Part shown: one piece after another, positions 10,346 to 19,311 of the stretch
Position numbering within the stretch: the first letter of the stretch is position 1
Layout of the letters: the number at the start of each line of letters is the position of its first letter
From: Streptomyces camelliae
GTDB lineage: Bacteria; Actinomycetota; Actinomycetes; Streptomycetales; Streptomycetaceae
NCBI RefSeq assembly: GCF_027625935.1
Contig: NZ_CP115300.1
Location: 3,100,001 to 3,164,000, forward strand
DNA length: 64,000 nt
Direction of reading: 5' to 3'
Position numbers and translations under genes: made by a program
The notes under the pieces: model-generated
What the model saw: only the letters and a program-made list of their open reading frames with translations
Database searches by the model: none
What the model was told of the DNA's origin: nothing

Positions 10346-11299
10346 TCAGTCGGCGCCGGAGCCGATGCCGGAGTCGGCACCGGAGGTCGCGAGCGGCAGC
10401 ACGCTCGCGCCCTGCACGTCCAGGCTCAGCCGGTTGGCGGCCCAGTCGGTGCCCGCCAGGGCCTGCACCTTGTCGGCGGTGCCGGCGTCGGCGAGGGCCA
10501 TGACGGTGGGCCCGGCGCCCGAGATGACGGCCGGGATGCCGTCGGCGCGCAGCCGCTCCACCAGCGCGGCGCTCTCCGGCATGGCCGGGGCGCGGTACTC
10601 CTGGTGGAGGCGGTCCTCGGTGGCCGGCAGCAGCAGCTCGGGGCGCCGGGTGAGGGCCTCGACGAGCAGGGCGGCGCGGCCCGCGTTGGCGGCGGCGTCC
10701 ACGTGCGGCACGGTGCGCGGGAGCAGGCCGCGCGCGGTCTCGGTCAGGACCGGCTTTCCGGGCACGAAAACCACCGGAACGATGGAATCGTTCGGCTCCA
10801 TCCTGATCGCCCGGGCGGCGCCGGCCTCCATCCAGGACAGGGTGAAACCGCCGAGCAGACAGGCGGCCACGTTGTCCGGGTGGCCCTCGATCTCGGTGGC
10901 CAGCTCCAGGAGGGCGGCGTCGTCGAGCCTGGCCTCGCCGCCTATGGTCACGGCGCGGGCGGCGACGATGCCGGCGCAGATGGCGGCGGAGGAGGAACCG
11001 AGCCCACGGCCGTGCGGGATGCGGTTGGCGCAGACGATCTCCAGGCCGCGGGGCTGTCCGCCCAGCAGGTCGAAGGCGGTGCGCAGGGAGCGGACGAGGA
11101 GGTGGCTCTCGTCGCGCGGGAGGGTCTCGCTGCCCTCACCCGCGATGTCGATGTGCAGCCCGGAGTCGGCCACCCGGACGACCACGTCGTCGTAGAGCCC
11201 CAGCGCGAGGCCGAGGGCGTCGAAGCCCGGCCCGAGATTGGCGCTGGTGGCGGGAACGCGCACCCGGACGGCGGCGGCGCGGAACGCTGGACCGGCCAT
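10346..11299 (-). CDS. thrB: Homoserine kinase
   Basis: GHMP-family kinase phosphorylating L-homoserine with ATP in threonine synthesis. It has 317 residues. GHMP motifs: VPATSANLGPGFDALGLALG near the N-terminus, the ATP loop IPHGRGLGSSSAAICAG in the first third, and motif 3 AVISGAGPTVMALA near the C-terminus. The start ATG at 11299 (MAGPAFRAAAV) has AAGGAG upstream. It is separated from thrC by about 240 bp, so thrB could have its own promoter even though all three threonine genes are co-oriented. Confidence 0.95.
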   Translation of the reverse strand: MAGPAFRAAAVRVRVPATSANLGPGFDALGLALGLYDDVVVRVADSGLHIDIAGEGSETLPRDESHLLVRSLRTAFDLLGGQPRGLEIVCANRIPHGRGLGSSSAAICAGIVAARAVTIGGEARLDDAALLELATEIEGHPDNVAACLLGGFTLSWMEAGAARAIRMEPNDSIVPVVFVPGKPVLTETARGLLPRTVPHVDAAANAGRAALLVEALTRRPELLLPATEDRLHQEYRAPAMPESAALVERLRADGIPAVISGAGPTVMALADAGTADKVQALAGTDWAANRLSLDVQGASVLPLATSGADSGIGSGAD

Positions 11300-11538
11300 C
11301 GCTCGTTGACTCTCCTTGAGCTGCGTGACTGTCGAAGACATTCGATGACATTCGATACGTGCGTGGAGACCCGCTGGCCGCGCAGACGGCGCGACGACAC
11401 CCATATGCGCGGGCATATGCGAGGGGCGGGTTCGGTACAGCCTATCGAAGGAAGGTTCTGTGGCGACATAGGGCGCACAGGCGGCGCACGATGCGTGTCG
11501 TAAGCCCCCTGTGCACCCTGTCAGGGTTTCACCAGGAT

Positions 11539-12597
11539 CTACGCGAGGCCGAGGCGCTCGGCGGCGGTGGCCGCGTCGACCGGGACGGTGACCGGCTGCG
11601 GGGCTCCGGCGACGGCCCAGTCGGGGTCCTTCAGGCCGTTTCCGGTGACGGTGCAGACGATGGTCTGCCCCGGGTCGACCTTGCCCTGCTCGGCGGCCTT
11701 CAGCAGACCGGCCACGGAGGCGGCGGAGGCGGGCTCCACGAAGACGCCCTCCTGTGCGGCCAACAGCCGGTAGGCGCGCAGGATTTCACGGTCCGTCACC
11801 TCGTCGATGACACCGCCGGACTCGTCGCGGGCCGCCAGTGCGTACTGCCACGAAGCCGGGTTGCCGATACGGATGGCGGTGGCGATGGTCGAGGGATCCT
11901 TGACCACCTCTCCACGGACGATCGGAGCACTTCCCGAGGCCTGGAAACCCCACATTCGAGGGGTCTTCGCGGCGATGCCGTCGGCGGCGTACTCCCTGTA
12001 GCCCTTCCAGTAGGCCGTGATGTTGCCCGCGTTGCCGACCGGGAGGACGTGGATGTCGGGCGCGTCGCCGAGCATGTCCACGATCTCGAAGGCGGCCGTC
12101 TTCTGACCCTCGATCCGCACCGGGTTGACCGAATTGACCAGCGCCACCGGGTAGTTCTCGCTCAGCTCGCGAGCGAGCGTGAGGCAGTCGTCGAAGTTGC
12201 CGTCGACCTGGAGGATCTTCGCGCCGTGCACGAGGGCCTGGCCCATCTTGCCGAGGGCGATCTTGCCCTGCGGCACGAGCACGGCCGAGACCATGCCCGC
12301 GCGCACCGCGTAGGCGGCGGCGGAGGCGGACGTGTTGCCCGTGGAGGCACAGATGACGGCCTTGGCCCCGTCCTCCTTGGCCTTGCTGATGGCCATGGTC
12401 ATGCCGCGGTCCTTGAAGGAGCCGGTGGGGTTGGCCCCCTCGACCTTCAGGTGGACCGCACAGCCCGTGCGCTCGGAGAGCACCTGCGCGGGCACGAGCG
12501 GCGTGCCGCCCTCGCGGAGCGTCACGACCGGCGTGGTGTCGGAGACCGGCAGCCGGTCCCGGTACTCCTCGATGATTCCGCGCCACTGGTGGGTCAT
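11539..12597 (-). CDS. thrC: Threonine synthase
   Basis: PLP enzyme converting O-phosphohomoserine to threonine. It has 352 residues, the short actinobacterial form. The PLP lysine is K62 in [29 protein letters not shown] and the glycine-rich phosphate loop [10 protein letters not shown] follow. ATG at 12597 is preceded by GAAGGAG and lies 6 bp after the hom stop, so hom and thrC are one transcription unit. Confidence 0.95.
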   Translation of the reverse strand: MTHQWRGIIEEYRDRLPVSDTTPVVTLREGGTPLVPAQVLSERTGCAVHLKVEGANPTGSFKDRGMTMAISKAKEDGAKAVICASTGNTSASAAAYAVRAGMVSAVLVPQGKIALGKMGQALVHGAKILQVDGNFDDCLTLARELSENYPVALVNSVNPVRIEGQKTAAFEIVDMLGDAPDIHVLPVGNAGNITAYWKGYREYAADGIAAKTPRMWGFQASGSAPIVRGEVVKDPSTIATAIRIGNPASWQYALAARDESGGVIDEVTDREILRAYRLLAAQEGVFVEPASAASVAGLLKAAEQGKVDPGQTIVCTVTGNGLKDPDWAVAGAPQPVTVPVDAATAAERLGLA

Positions 12598-12603
12598 TGC
12601 TGG

Positions 12604-13896
12604 TTACTCTCCTTCAACCCGCATGATGCTGGCGACACCCCGCACGGTGTCGAGCTTGCGCAGCGCCTCGACGGTCCCGGACAGGGAGGCGTCGGACGCC
12701 CGGTGGGTGACGACGACGAGGGAGGCCTCGCCGTCCTTGCCCTGCTGGCGCACCGTGTCGATCGACACGCCGTGCTCGGCGAAGACGGTGGCGACCTGGG
12801 CGAGCACACCCGGTTTGTCCGCGACGTCGAGGCTGATGTGGTAGCGCGTGACGACCTCGCCCATGGGCGAGACCGGCAGGGCGGCGTACGCCGACTCACC
12901 GGGCCCCGTTGCGCCGTTGAGCCGGTTGCGGCAGACGGCGACGAGGTCGCCGAGCACGGCGGAGGCGGTGGGCGAACCGCCCGCGCCGGGGCCGTAGAAC
13001 ATGAGCTGGCCGGCGGCGTCGCTCTCCACGAACACGGCGTTGTACGCGCCGCGCACGGAGGCGAGCGGATGGCTCAGCGGAATCATGGCGGGGTGCACGC
13101 GCGCGGTGACGGAGCCGCCGTCCGCCGCCCGCTCACAGATGGCGAGCAGCTTGATGGTGCAGCCCATCTCCTTCGCCGAGCGGAAGTCGGCGGCGGTGAC
13201 CTCGGTCATGCCCTCGCGGTAGACGTCGTCGAGGCGCACGCGCGTGTGGAAGGCGATCCCGGCGAGGATGGCGGCCTTGGCGGCGGCGTCGAACCCCTCG
13301 ACGTCGGCGGTCGGGTCGGCCTCCGCGTACCCGAGCGCGGTGGCCTCGTCGAGCGCCTCCTGGTACCCGGCGCCCGTGGAGTCCATCTTGTCGAGGATGA
13401 AGTTGGTCGTCCCGTTGACGATCCCCAGCACCCGGTTGACCTTGTCGCCGGCGAGGGACTCGCGCAGCGGGCGGATCAGCGGGATGGCACCGGCGACGGC
13501 GGCCTCGTAGTACAGGTCGCGGCCGTGCTCCTCGGCGGCGGCGTGCAGGGCGGCGCCGTCCTGGGCGAGCAGCGCCTTGTTGGCGGAGACGACGGAGGCG
13601 CCGTGCTCGAAGGCGGTGGTGATGAGGGTCCGAGCGGGCTCGATCCCCCCGATGACCTCGACCACCACATCGATGTCCCCCCGTTTGACGAGGGCGGTGG
13701 CGTCGGTGGTGACGAGGTCCGCGGGAATGCCCTCGCGCACCTTGCTCGGTCGCCGTACGGCGACCCCGGCGAGCTCCACCGGGGCGCCGATCCTCTGGGC
13801 GAGGTCGTCGGCGTGCGTCGTCATGATGCGCGCCACCTCTGAGCCGACAACCCCACAGCCCAGCAGCGCCACCTTCAGCGGACGCGTACGCATCAT
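12604..13896 (-). CDS. hom: Homoserine dehydrogenase
   Basis: NAD(P)-dependent reduction of aspartate semialdehyde to homoserine, the branch point to threonine and methionine. It has 430 residues: a Rossmann domain (VALLGCGVVGSEV, residues 9-21), a catalytic/dimerisation domain with NGTTNFILDKM and EADPTADVEGFDAA, and a C-terminal ACT domain (ISLDVADKPGVLAQVATVFAE without the first residue) that usually gives threonine feedback inhibition. Two adjacent ATGs (13896 and 13893) follow a GAGG box; the first is used. It is the first gene of hom-thrC. Confidence 0.95.
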   Translation of the reverse strand: MMRTRPLKVALLGCGVVGSEVARIMTTHADDLAQRIGAPVELAGVAVRRPSKVREGIPADLVTTDATALVKRGDIDVVVEVIGGIEPARTLITTAFEHGASVVSANKALLAQDGAALHAAAEEHGRDLYYEAAVAGAIPLIRPLRESLAGDKVNRVLGIVNGTTNFILDKMDSTGAGYQEALDEATALGYAEADPTADVEGFDAAAKAAILAGIAFHTRVRLDDVYREGMTEVTAADFRSAKEMGCTIKLLAICERAADGGSVTARVHPAMIPLSHPLASVRGAYNAVFVESDAAGQLMFYGPGAGGSPTASAVLGDLVAVCRNRLNGATGPGESAYAALPVSPMGEVVTRYHISLDVADKPGVLAQVATVFAEHGVSIDTVRQQGKDGEASLVVVTHRASDASLSGTVEALRKLDTVRGVASIMRVEGE

Positions 13897-13997
13897 CCGA
13901 CCTCGTTTCCTCTTACCGTCTACGGTTGGACCAGTCTCACTCACCGGACGGGAGTTTCTACCCTTGGTCCGGATCGTGAGACATGAATTTCATTTGT

Positions 13998-14032
13998 ACG
14001 GGGCTGGGCGACAGGAGATCTTCCAGCCCCGT
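13998..14032 (-). terminator. Hairpin between lysA and hom
   Basis: Arms 13998-14007 and 14023-14032 (acggggctgg / ccagccccgt) with a 15-base loop, starting 14 bp downstream of the lysA stop. It probably ends the lysA transcript, making hom-thrC a separate unit. Confidence 0.65.
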
Positions 14033-14046
14033 TCGGCGGGTTACGG

Positions 14047-15438
14047 CTACCCGACGTCGAGACGCAGGAGGTCCTCCTCCGTCTCACGCCGGACGATCAC
14101 CCGGGCGTCGCCGTCCTTCACGGCGACGACGGGCGGCCGCAGCACATGGTTGTAGTTGCTGGCCATGGACCGGCAGTACGCGCCCGTGGCCGGTACGGCG
14201 ATGAGATCCCCCGGCGCCAGGTCGGCGGGCAGGAACGCGTCCTTGACCACGATGTCCCCGCTCTCGCAGTGCTTGCCGACCACGCGGGCGAGCATGGGCT
14301 CGGCGTCGGAGGTGCGGGACACGAGGGCGACGCTGTACTCGGCGTCGTACAGCGCGGTCCGGATGTTGTCGGACATGCCGCCGTCGACGGACACATAGGT
14401 CCGCAGTCCGTCGAGCGGCTTGACCGTGCCGACCTCGTAGAGCGTGAAGGCGGTGGGACCCACGATGGCGCGCCCGGGCTCGACGGAGATCCGGGGGGTC
14501 CGCAGCCGGGCCGCGTCGCACTCCCGGGTGACGATCTCGGTCAGCGACTTGGCGATCTCGTGCGGCTCACGCGGATCGTCGTCGCTGGTGTAGGCGATGC
14601 CGAGCCCGCCCCCGAGATCGATCTCGGGCAGCTCGACCCCGTGCTCGTCACGAATGTCCTTGAGCAGCCCGACGACGCGATGAGCGGCGACCTCGAAGCC
14701 GGACATGTCGAAGATCTGCGACCCGATGTGGGAGTGGATGCCGATCAGTTCGAGCCCGTCGAGCTGCAGCGCCCGCCGCACGGCTTCAGCAGCCTGCCCC
14801 CCGGCCAGCGGGATCCCGAACTTCTGGTCCTCGTGGGCGGTGGCGATGAACTCATGCGTGTGCGCCTCGACGCCGACGGTGATCCGGATCTGGACCTTCT
14901 GCCGCTTGCCGAGGGACTGCGCGATGTGGGCGACCCGCACGATCTCCTGGAAGGAGTCGAGCACGATCCGCCCGACACCGGCCTCTATGGCGCGGCGGAT
15001 CTCGTCCTTGGACTTGTTGTTGCCGTGGAAGGCGATGCGCTCGGCGGGCATCCCGGCGGACAGAGCGGTGGCCAGCTCGCCCCCGGAGCAGACGTCCAGA
15101 TTCAGCCCCTCCTGCTCCAGCCACCGGACGACGGCACGGGAGAGGAACGCCTTGCCGGCGTAGAACACATCGGCGTCGGGCCCGAAGGCACCGCGCCAGG
15201 CACGCGCGCGGGCCCGGAAGTCGGCCTCGTCGAGGATGTAGGCGGGCGTGCCGAACTGCTCGGCGAGCCGGTTGACGTCGACACCGCCGACGGTGACGAC
15301 CCCGTCGGCGTCCCGCGTGACGGTCTGGGCCCAGACCTTGGGGTCGAGGACGTTGAGATCGGCGGGCGGCGCGGAGTAGTGCCCCTCGGACAGGACGTCG
15401 GCGTGACGGGGCCCGGCGGGGTGGGCGGAACGGCTCAT
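14047..15438 (-). CDS. lysA: Diaminopimelate decarboxylase
   Basis: PLP enzyme of fold type III making L-lysine from meso-diaminopimelate. It has 463 residues. The Schiff-base lysine is K96 in [11 protein letters not shown]. Substrate and PLP-phosphate motifs [30 protein letters not shown] and EPGRAIVGP follow, and the partner-subunit active-site motif is KHCESGD. The ATG at 15438 ([12 protein letters not shown]) is preferred: the open frame continues upstream but only through antisense of the ArgRS-like gene. It lies 53 bp after that gene and may be co-transcribed with it. Confidence 0.95.
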   Translation of the reverse strand: MSRSAHPAGPRHADVLSEGHYSAPPADLNVLDPKVWAQTVTRDADGVVTVGGVDVNRLAEQFGTPAYILDEADFRARARAWRGAFGPDADVFYAGKAFLSRAVVRWLEQEGLNLDVCSGGELATALSAGMPAERIAFHGNNKSKDEIRRAIEAGVGRIVLDSFQEIVRVAHIAQSLGKRQKVQIRITVGVEAHTHEFIATAHEDQKFGIPLAGGQAAEAVRRALQLDGLELIGIHSHIGSQIFDMSGFEVAAHRVVGLLKDIRDEHGVELPEIDLGGGLGIAYTSDDDPREPHEIAKSLTEIVTRECDAARLRTPRISVEPGRAIVGPTAFTLYEVGTVKPLDGLRTYVSVDGGMSDNIRTALYDAEYSVALVSRTSDAEPMLARVVGKHCESGDIVVKDAFLPADLAPGDLIAVPATGAYCRSMASNYNHVLRPPVVAVKDGDARVIVRRETEEDLLRLDVG

Positions 15439-15491
15439 GACGGTGACTCTCAGACTCTCTGTCTCTCTCCGGGGCGCACTGCTGGTGGGCC

Positions 15492-16715
15492 CTAGAGGTG
15501 TTCGGGTGCGTCGATGCCGAGCAGGGACAGGCCACCGGCCAGCACCGTCCCGGCGGCTTCGGCGAGGGCGAGCCGGGCGCGGTGGGCGGCCGAGGGTTTC
15601 TCCTCGCCACAGGGCAGCACGGAGGGCAGAAAGGCCAGCACGGCATCGGCGACGGTGACGAGATGCCGGGCAAGCCGGTCCGGGGCACGGTGGGTGGCGG
15701 CCGCGGCGAGGATACGGGGGTGGTCGGCGAGGGGGGTGAGGAGGGCGGGGACGGGGGTGGTGCGGGGAGCGGTTGTGGGGGTGGTTGTGGGGGTGGCGCT
15801 GTTGACGGGGGTGAGCGAGCTGGAGCCGGCAGCGAGCGGACCGGAACCGGGGACGACCGGACCGCGGCCGGCGGTGCCGGGCCCGGAGTCGGCGGTGATG
15901 GGGCCGGAGTCGGCAGCGACCGGACCGGAACCGGAGGCGGCTCGACCTGAACCGGCAGCGATCGGACGGGAACCAGGAATGACCGGGCCTGGACCTGCGG
16001 CGATCGGGCCGGGCTCGGCGGTGAAGCCCAGGCGAGCGGCGTTGCGGCTGACGGAGCGGACGCGCGCGTGGGCGTACCGCACCCGGAACAGCGGATTGCC
16101 CTCCCGCTGGACGAGGTGATCGGCGGTGATCCGGGGCCGGTCGTGCGGGGCGGGGTGGAGCAGGGCCCACTGGGCGGCGTCGGGTCCGAGCGGGGCGGGG
16201 TCCTCCGGGGCGGGCACGGGCCGCAGATTGACGGGCTCGGCGTGCTCGACGGTGGCCCGCCCGCCCTGGGCGGCCACGAGCCGTACGACGGCGTCGGCGA
16301 CGACCTCGGCCCGGACCTCGTACGGCACCCGCAGTTCGACGACCTGCCCGGCGAGGGCGTCCCCGTGCCCGTAGGCGGCGCCGCGGGCACGGATCTCCAT
16401 GACGACGGTGGTGACGAGGTCGGCCTGTGCCTGCTCGGCGAGGGTGATGTTGAGGAATCCGGGGCCGGTGACGACAACCTCACGGATGCCGTCGGCGTCG
16501 GCGAGCCGGGGCACCAGGATCTCGGCGACCCGCCGCGGCGGCTGTCCGGCCGGCCGGGCGAGCTGAAGGGCGATGGTGGTGGCGTAGTCCCCACACCCCC
16601 CGGGCCCCGGCTCGGTCACCACGGCCCGCTCGGGCACGGTCACACGCAGCTCCCCGTCATCGACAGCACGACGCACCGCATGCAGCACGGTGCGGGACAA
16701 CTCGACGGGGGTCAC
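15492..16715 (-). CDS. ArgRS-like protein lacking the catalytic core (N-terminal ArgRS domain plus DALR anticodon-binding domain)
   Basis: A 407-residue protein against about 560-590 for arginyl-tRNA synthetase. Residues 1-100 resemble the ArgRS additional N-terminal domain ([23 protein letters not shown]). The C-terminal third ([37 protein letters not shown]) is the DALR anticodon-binding helical bundle. No HIGH or KMSK-type signature is present, so it should not aminoacylate. Residues 236-298 are nine heptapeptides of consensus GPxxAGS inserted inside the DALR region, followed by a Thr/Pro linker. The position next to lysA is typical for Streptomyces; its function is not known to me. It might bind tRNA-Arg or regulate. 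Confidence 0.8.
   Translation of the reverse strand: MTPVELSRTVLHAVRRAVDDGELRVTVPERAVVTEPGPGGCGDYATTIALQLARPAGQPPRRVAEILVPRLADADGIREVVVTGPGFLNITLAEQAQADLVTTVVMEIRARGAAYGHGDALAGQVVELRVPYEVRAEVVADAVVRLVAAQGGRATVEHAEPVNLRPVPAPEDPAPLGPDAAQWALLHPAPHDRPRITADHLVQREGNPLFRVRYAHARVRSVSRNAARLGFTAEPGPIAAGPGPVIPGSRPIAAGSGRAASGSGPVAADSGPITADSGPGTAGRGPVVPGSGPLAAGSSSLTPVNSATPTTTPTTAPRTTPVPALLTPLADHPRILAAAATHRAPDRLARHLVTVADAVLAFLPSVLPCGEEKPSAAHRARLALAEAAGTVLAGGLSLLGIDAPEHL
15822..16010 (-). repeat. Nine degenerate 21-bp (heptapeptide) repeats inside the ArgRS-like gene
   Basis: In-frame 21-bp units encode [63 protein letters not shown]. They interrupt the DALR domain between the RNAARLGF strand and the terminal helices. 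Copy number is likely to vary between strains because units differ only at a few bases. Confidence 0.85.
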
Positions 16716-16797
16716 GGGACAAGCGTAGGGGAGGAAGGGGGTGGGTAGGCGAAGGGGTTCTCACTGTGGGACGGGCGGCGGGTGCGTGGAGTTCCCG

Positions 16798-16911
16798 CCG
16801 CGGGAGAGCCGCACTCGGCCACCGCAGGAGAGCCGCGCTCAGCCACCGCACAAGAGCCGCGCTCAGCCACCGCAGGGAAGCTGCACTCGGCCACCGCACA
16901 GGAGCCGCTCG
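16798..16911. repeat. 24-bp tandem repeat, about five copies, directly after the response-regulator stop
   Basis: Units begin at 16798, 16822, 16846, 16870 and 16894 (last one incomplete), consensus ccgcaggagagccgcgctc followed by ggcca or agcca. The array abuts the stop codon of the single-domain response regulator at 16912. Short frames across it give an 8-residue repeat but lack a credible start, so I treat the array as non-coding. Confidence 0.85.
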
Positions 16912-17448
16912 CTAGCCGCCGTAGGAGAGCCGGTCGGAAACACCATCGGCATAGCCGCCGCCGGCTCCGCCGCAGTCCCCTTCTCCCTCCCCGTCCCCAC
17001 CGTCCCCGTCATCTCCATGCCCACCCTGGCCACCACTCCGACGCCCCTCGCTCCCTTCTCCCTCGTGCCCGTCCGAGCGCTGGATGAGCCGCTTGACGAG
17101 CCGGACCAGTTCGGCCGGCTCGAAAGGCTTGGCGAGGAAGGCGTCCACGCCGACGTCGAGGCCGCTCTCGACCTCGTACTGGGTGCACGCGCTGATGATG
17201 GCGAGGGGCAGATGGTGCGTACGGGGATCGGCGCGGAGCCGGGCGGCGGTGCGCAGGCCGTCCAGCCGGGGCATGACGACATCGAGCGTCACGACGTCGG
17301 GCCGCACCTGATGCACCATGTCCAGGCACTCGGCACCGTCGGCCGCGGTCACGACCTCAAGCCCTTCCAGTTCGAGGTTGACCCTGATCAGCTGCCGGAT
17401 GACCTTGTTGTCGTCCACAACAAGCACCCGACCCGAGGCGCCTGGCAC
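16912..17448 (-). CDS. Single-domain (CheY-like) response regulator with acidic Gly-rich tail
   Basis: A 178-residue receiver protein without an output domain. The acidic pair is D12/D13 in VLVVDDNKV, the phosphorylation site D56 in VTLDVVMPRLDG, and the conserved lysine K107 in AFLAKPFEP. Residues about 128-178 form a low-complexity Gly/Asp/Glu tail that ends at the 24-bp repeat array. The start GTG at 17448 (MPGASGRVLVVDD) is chosen by homology to this family's short N-terminus; no clean ribosome site is seen, so the transcript may be leaderless. No cognate kinase is adjacent. Confidence 0.82.
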   Translation of the reverse strand: MPGASGRVLVVDDNKVIRQLIRVNLELEGLEVVTAADGAECLDMVHQVRPDVVTLDVVMPRLDGLRTAARLRADPRTHHLPLAIISACTQYEVESGLDVGVDAFLAKPFEPAELVRLVKRLIQRSDGHEGEGSEGRRSGGQGGHGDDGDGGDGEGEGDCGGAGGGYADGVSDRLSYGG

Positions 17449-17638
17449 ACGTCGAGAGTAGGTCCGGCCCCGCCACCGCGTCCGGGTTTTCCCCACTTCT
17501 GCCCCGTACAGGGGACCCGTTCCACCGCACCCCGAACGACCGCCCCACCCCACCCCGGGAAATCAGGTTCCTGATCATCCCGCCGGACCTGCTAATGTTC
17601 TACCCGTCGCCGCGAGCAACAGCTCAAGCCGCCGACAC

Positions 17639-17710
17639 GCCCCCGTAGCTCAGGGGATAGAGCAACGGCCTCCGGAGCCGTGTGCGCAGGTTCGAATCCT
17701 GCCGGGGGCA
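17639..17710 (+). tRNA. tRNA-Arg (anticodon CCG)
   Basis: A 72-nt cloverleaf. The acceptor stem gcccccg pairs with cgggggc; the anticodon stem acggc/gccgt surrounds the 7-base loop ctccgga with CCG at 17672-17674; the T arm contains ggttcgaatcc. CCA is not encoded. Its 3' half, from 17670, is the left attachment core of the integrated element that follows. The tRNA itself is complete and should be functional. Confidence 0.95.
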
Positions 17711-17711
17711 C
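17670..17711 (+). other. attL core within tRNA-Arg
   Basis: 42 bp, from the anticodon loop to one base past the discriminator, identical to 23774-23815. It keeps the tRNA intact. Confidence 0.85.
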
Positions 17712-17762
17712 TCGCCAGTCAGCCAGCAAGAATCAAGCTCTGACCAGCGCGAATGCCGACTT

Positions 17763-17801
17763 GATAGAGCGGGAGTCAGTCTCACTGACTCCCGCTCTAT
17801 C
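17763..17801. terminator. Perfect 18-bp hairpin just inside the left end of the element
   Basis: Arms 17763-17780 and 17784-17801 pair over 18 bp with a 3-base loop (ctc). It lies 52 bp past the tRNA and probably replaces the tRNA's original terminator, now displaced to 23833-23872. The rest of the 306-bp stretch 17711-18016 holds a 16-bp repeat at 17824-17839 (also at 23683-23698) and the left end of the IS256-family element. Confidence 0.8.
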
Positions 17802-17883
17802 TCGTTGTCTCTCGCTGGCCGCGCACCATCTGCGATACACGCGCCACACCTCCGACACACCACGTGTGGACGCCACGCGGCGG

Positions 17884-19311
17884 GGTTGCGTCCTGGGAAG
17901 TGGTGTACGGGTTCGACCTGATCCGGGGGTTTGCTCCCGCGTCGGGGTGACGCCCGCATAGATGAACGGCCACCGGCTGATCTTCGAGATGTCGAGTCAC
18001 GAAGGAGATCAGCACGATGACCGCACCCGACAGTCTGCCCCTGCACGCCCTCGCGGAGGACAACCTCGCAGCGGCGAGTCCCGATCTGCTGCGCGCGATG
18101 GTCAAGACGTTCGCGGACGCGCTCATGTCCGCCGAGGCCGATGCCCTCTGCAATGCTGAATACGGGCAGGTCAGCGACGAGCGAGTCAACCATCGCAACG
18201 GGTATCGCCTTCGCGAGTGGGACACCCGCGCGGGCACCGTCGAACTCGCCGTTCCCAAGCTGCGTCAGGGCAGTTACTTCCCGCACTGGCTGCTGGAGCG
18301 TCGCCGCCGGGCTGAGCAGGCCCTCATCAGCGTGGTCGCCACCGCCTATCTGCTCGGCGTCTCCACCCGCCGAGTGGAGAAGCTCGCCGAGAGCCTGGGC
18401 GTCACCCAGCTGTCGAAGTCCCAGGTCAGCGCCATGGCCAAGCATCTCGACGAACAGGTCGCCGCGTTCCGCAACCGGCCCCTGGACGCCGGCCCCTACG
18501 CGTTCGTCTGGGTGGACGCGCTCACGCAGAAGGTTCGCGAGGGCGGCCGCATCATCAACGTCCACGCGCTGATCGCGGTCGGCGTCAACGCCGATGGGCA
18601 CCGTGAGATTCTCGGCCTGGACGTGGCCACTGCCGAGGACGGCGCCGGCTGGCTGGCCTTCCTGCGCTCCCTGATCGCCCGCGGCCTATCGGGCGTCCAA
18701 CTGGTCATCTCAGACGCGCACATGGGCCTGGTCAACGCGATCGGGGCCACCCTGCCCGGCGCGAGCTGGCAGCGATGTCGTACTCACTACGCCCGCGCGT
18801 TGCTGAGCCAGGTGCCCAAGTCGGCCCAGCCGTGGGTGGCCACGCTGCTGCGGACCGTCTTCGAACAACCCGACATCGATGCAGTCCAGTCCCAGATGCG
18901 GCACGTCCTGGACGCATTGGAGGCCAAGTTCCCCAAGGCGGCAGCCCACTTGGACGCCGCTCAGGGCGATGTGCTGGCGTTCACCGCGTTCCCGCGCGAG
19001 ATCTGGCGGCAGATCTGGTCGAACAATCCGCAGGAACGGCTCAACAAGGAGATCCGCCGCCGCACCGACGTGGTCGGCATCTTCCCCGACCGCACCGCCC
19101 TGATCCGCCTGGTCGGCGCGGTGCTGGCCGAGCAGAACGACGAGTGGACCGAAGCCCGCCGCTACATGGGACTCGACCTGCTGGCCAAGGCCCGCCTCCA
19201 CCCGATCGAGTCAGAAACCGACGACACAGTCATCCCGACGGAACTCACCGCATAGCCTCAAAGAAGAGATCACCGAGTGGCCGTCGATACACCACTCCCG
19301 CGGACGTGACC
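17884..19311 (+). mobile_element. IS256-family insertion sequence
   Basis: Transposase gene 18017-19255 is flanked by imperfect terminal inverted repeats: 17884-17911 against the reverse complement of 19284-19311, 20 of 28 positions matching, best conserved in agtggtgta. I could not identify a clean 8-9-bp target duplication, so the exact outer ends may be off by a few bases. Confidence 0.75.
18017..19255 (+). CDS. IS256-family (Mutator-type) transposase
   Basis: A 412-residue DDE transposase, full length for the family. Catalytic residues: D167 in FVWVDALTQKV, D233 in LVISDAHMGLVNAI and E345 in RLNKEIRRRTDVVGIFP. An N-terminal DNA-binding region contains NHRNGYRLREWDTRAG. ATG at 18017 follows GAAGGAG. 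The frame is intact, so the element could still be active. Confidence 0.93.
   Translation: MTAPDSLPLHALAEDNLAAASPDLLRAMVKTFADALMSAEADALCNAEYGQVSDERVNHRNGYRLREWDTRAGTVELAVPKLRQGSYFPHWLLERRRRAEQALISVVATAYLLGVSTRRVEKLAESLGVTQLSKSQVSAMAKHLDEQVAAFRNRPLDAGPYAFVWVDALTQKVREGGRIINVHALIAVGVNADGHREILGLDVATAEDGAGWLAFLRSLIARGLSGVQLVISDAHMGLVNAIGATLPGASWQRCRTHYARALLSQVPKSAQPWVATLLRTVFEQPDIDAVQSQMRHVLDALEAKFPKAAAHLDAAQGDVLAFTAFPREIWRQIWSNNPQERLNKEIRRRTDVVGIFPDRTALIRLVGAVLAEQNDEWTEARRYMGLDLLAKARLHPIESETDDTVIPTELTA

Noticed and set aside
14047..16170. 707-residue version of lysA with a long Pro/Arg/Ser N-terminus
   Set aside because: The extra 240 residues are out-of-frame sequence of the ArgRS-like gene; the ATG at 15438 gives the normal LysA length.
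16798..16911. CRISPR-like array
   Set aside because: Units are contiguous 24-bp copies with no spacers, and no cas genes are present.
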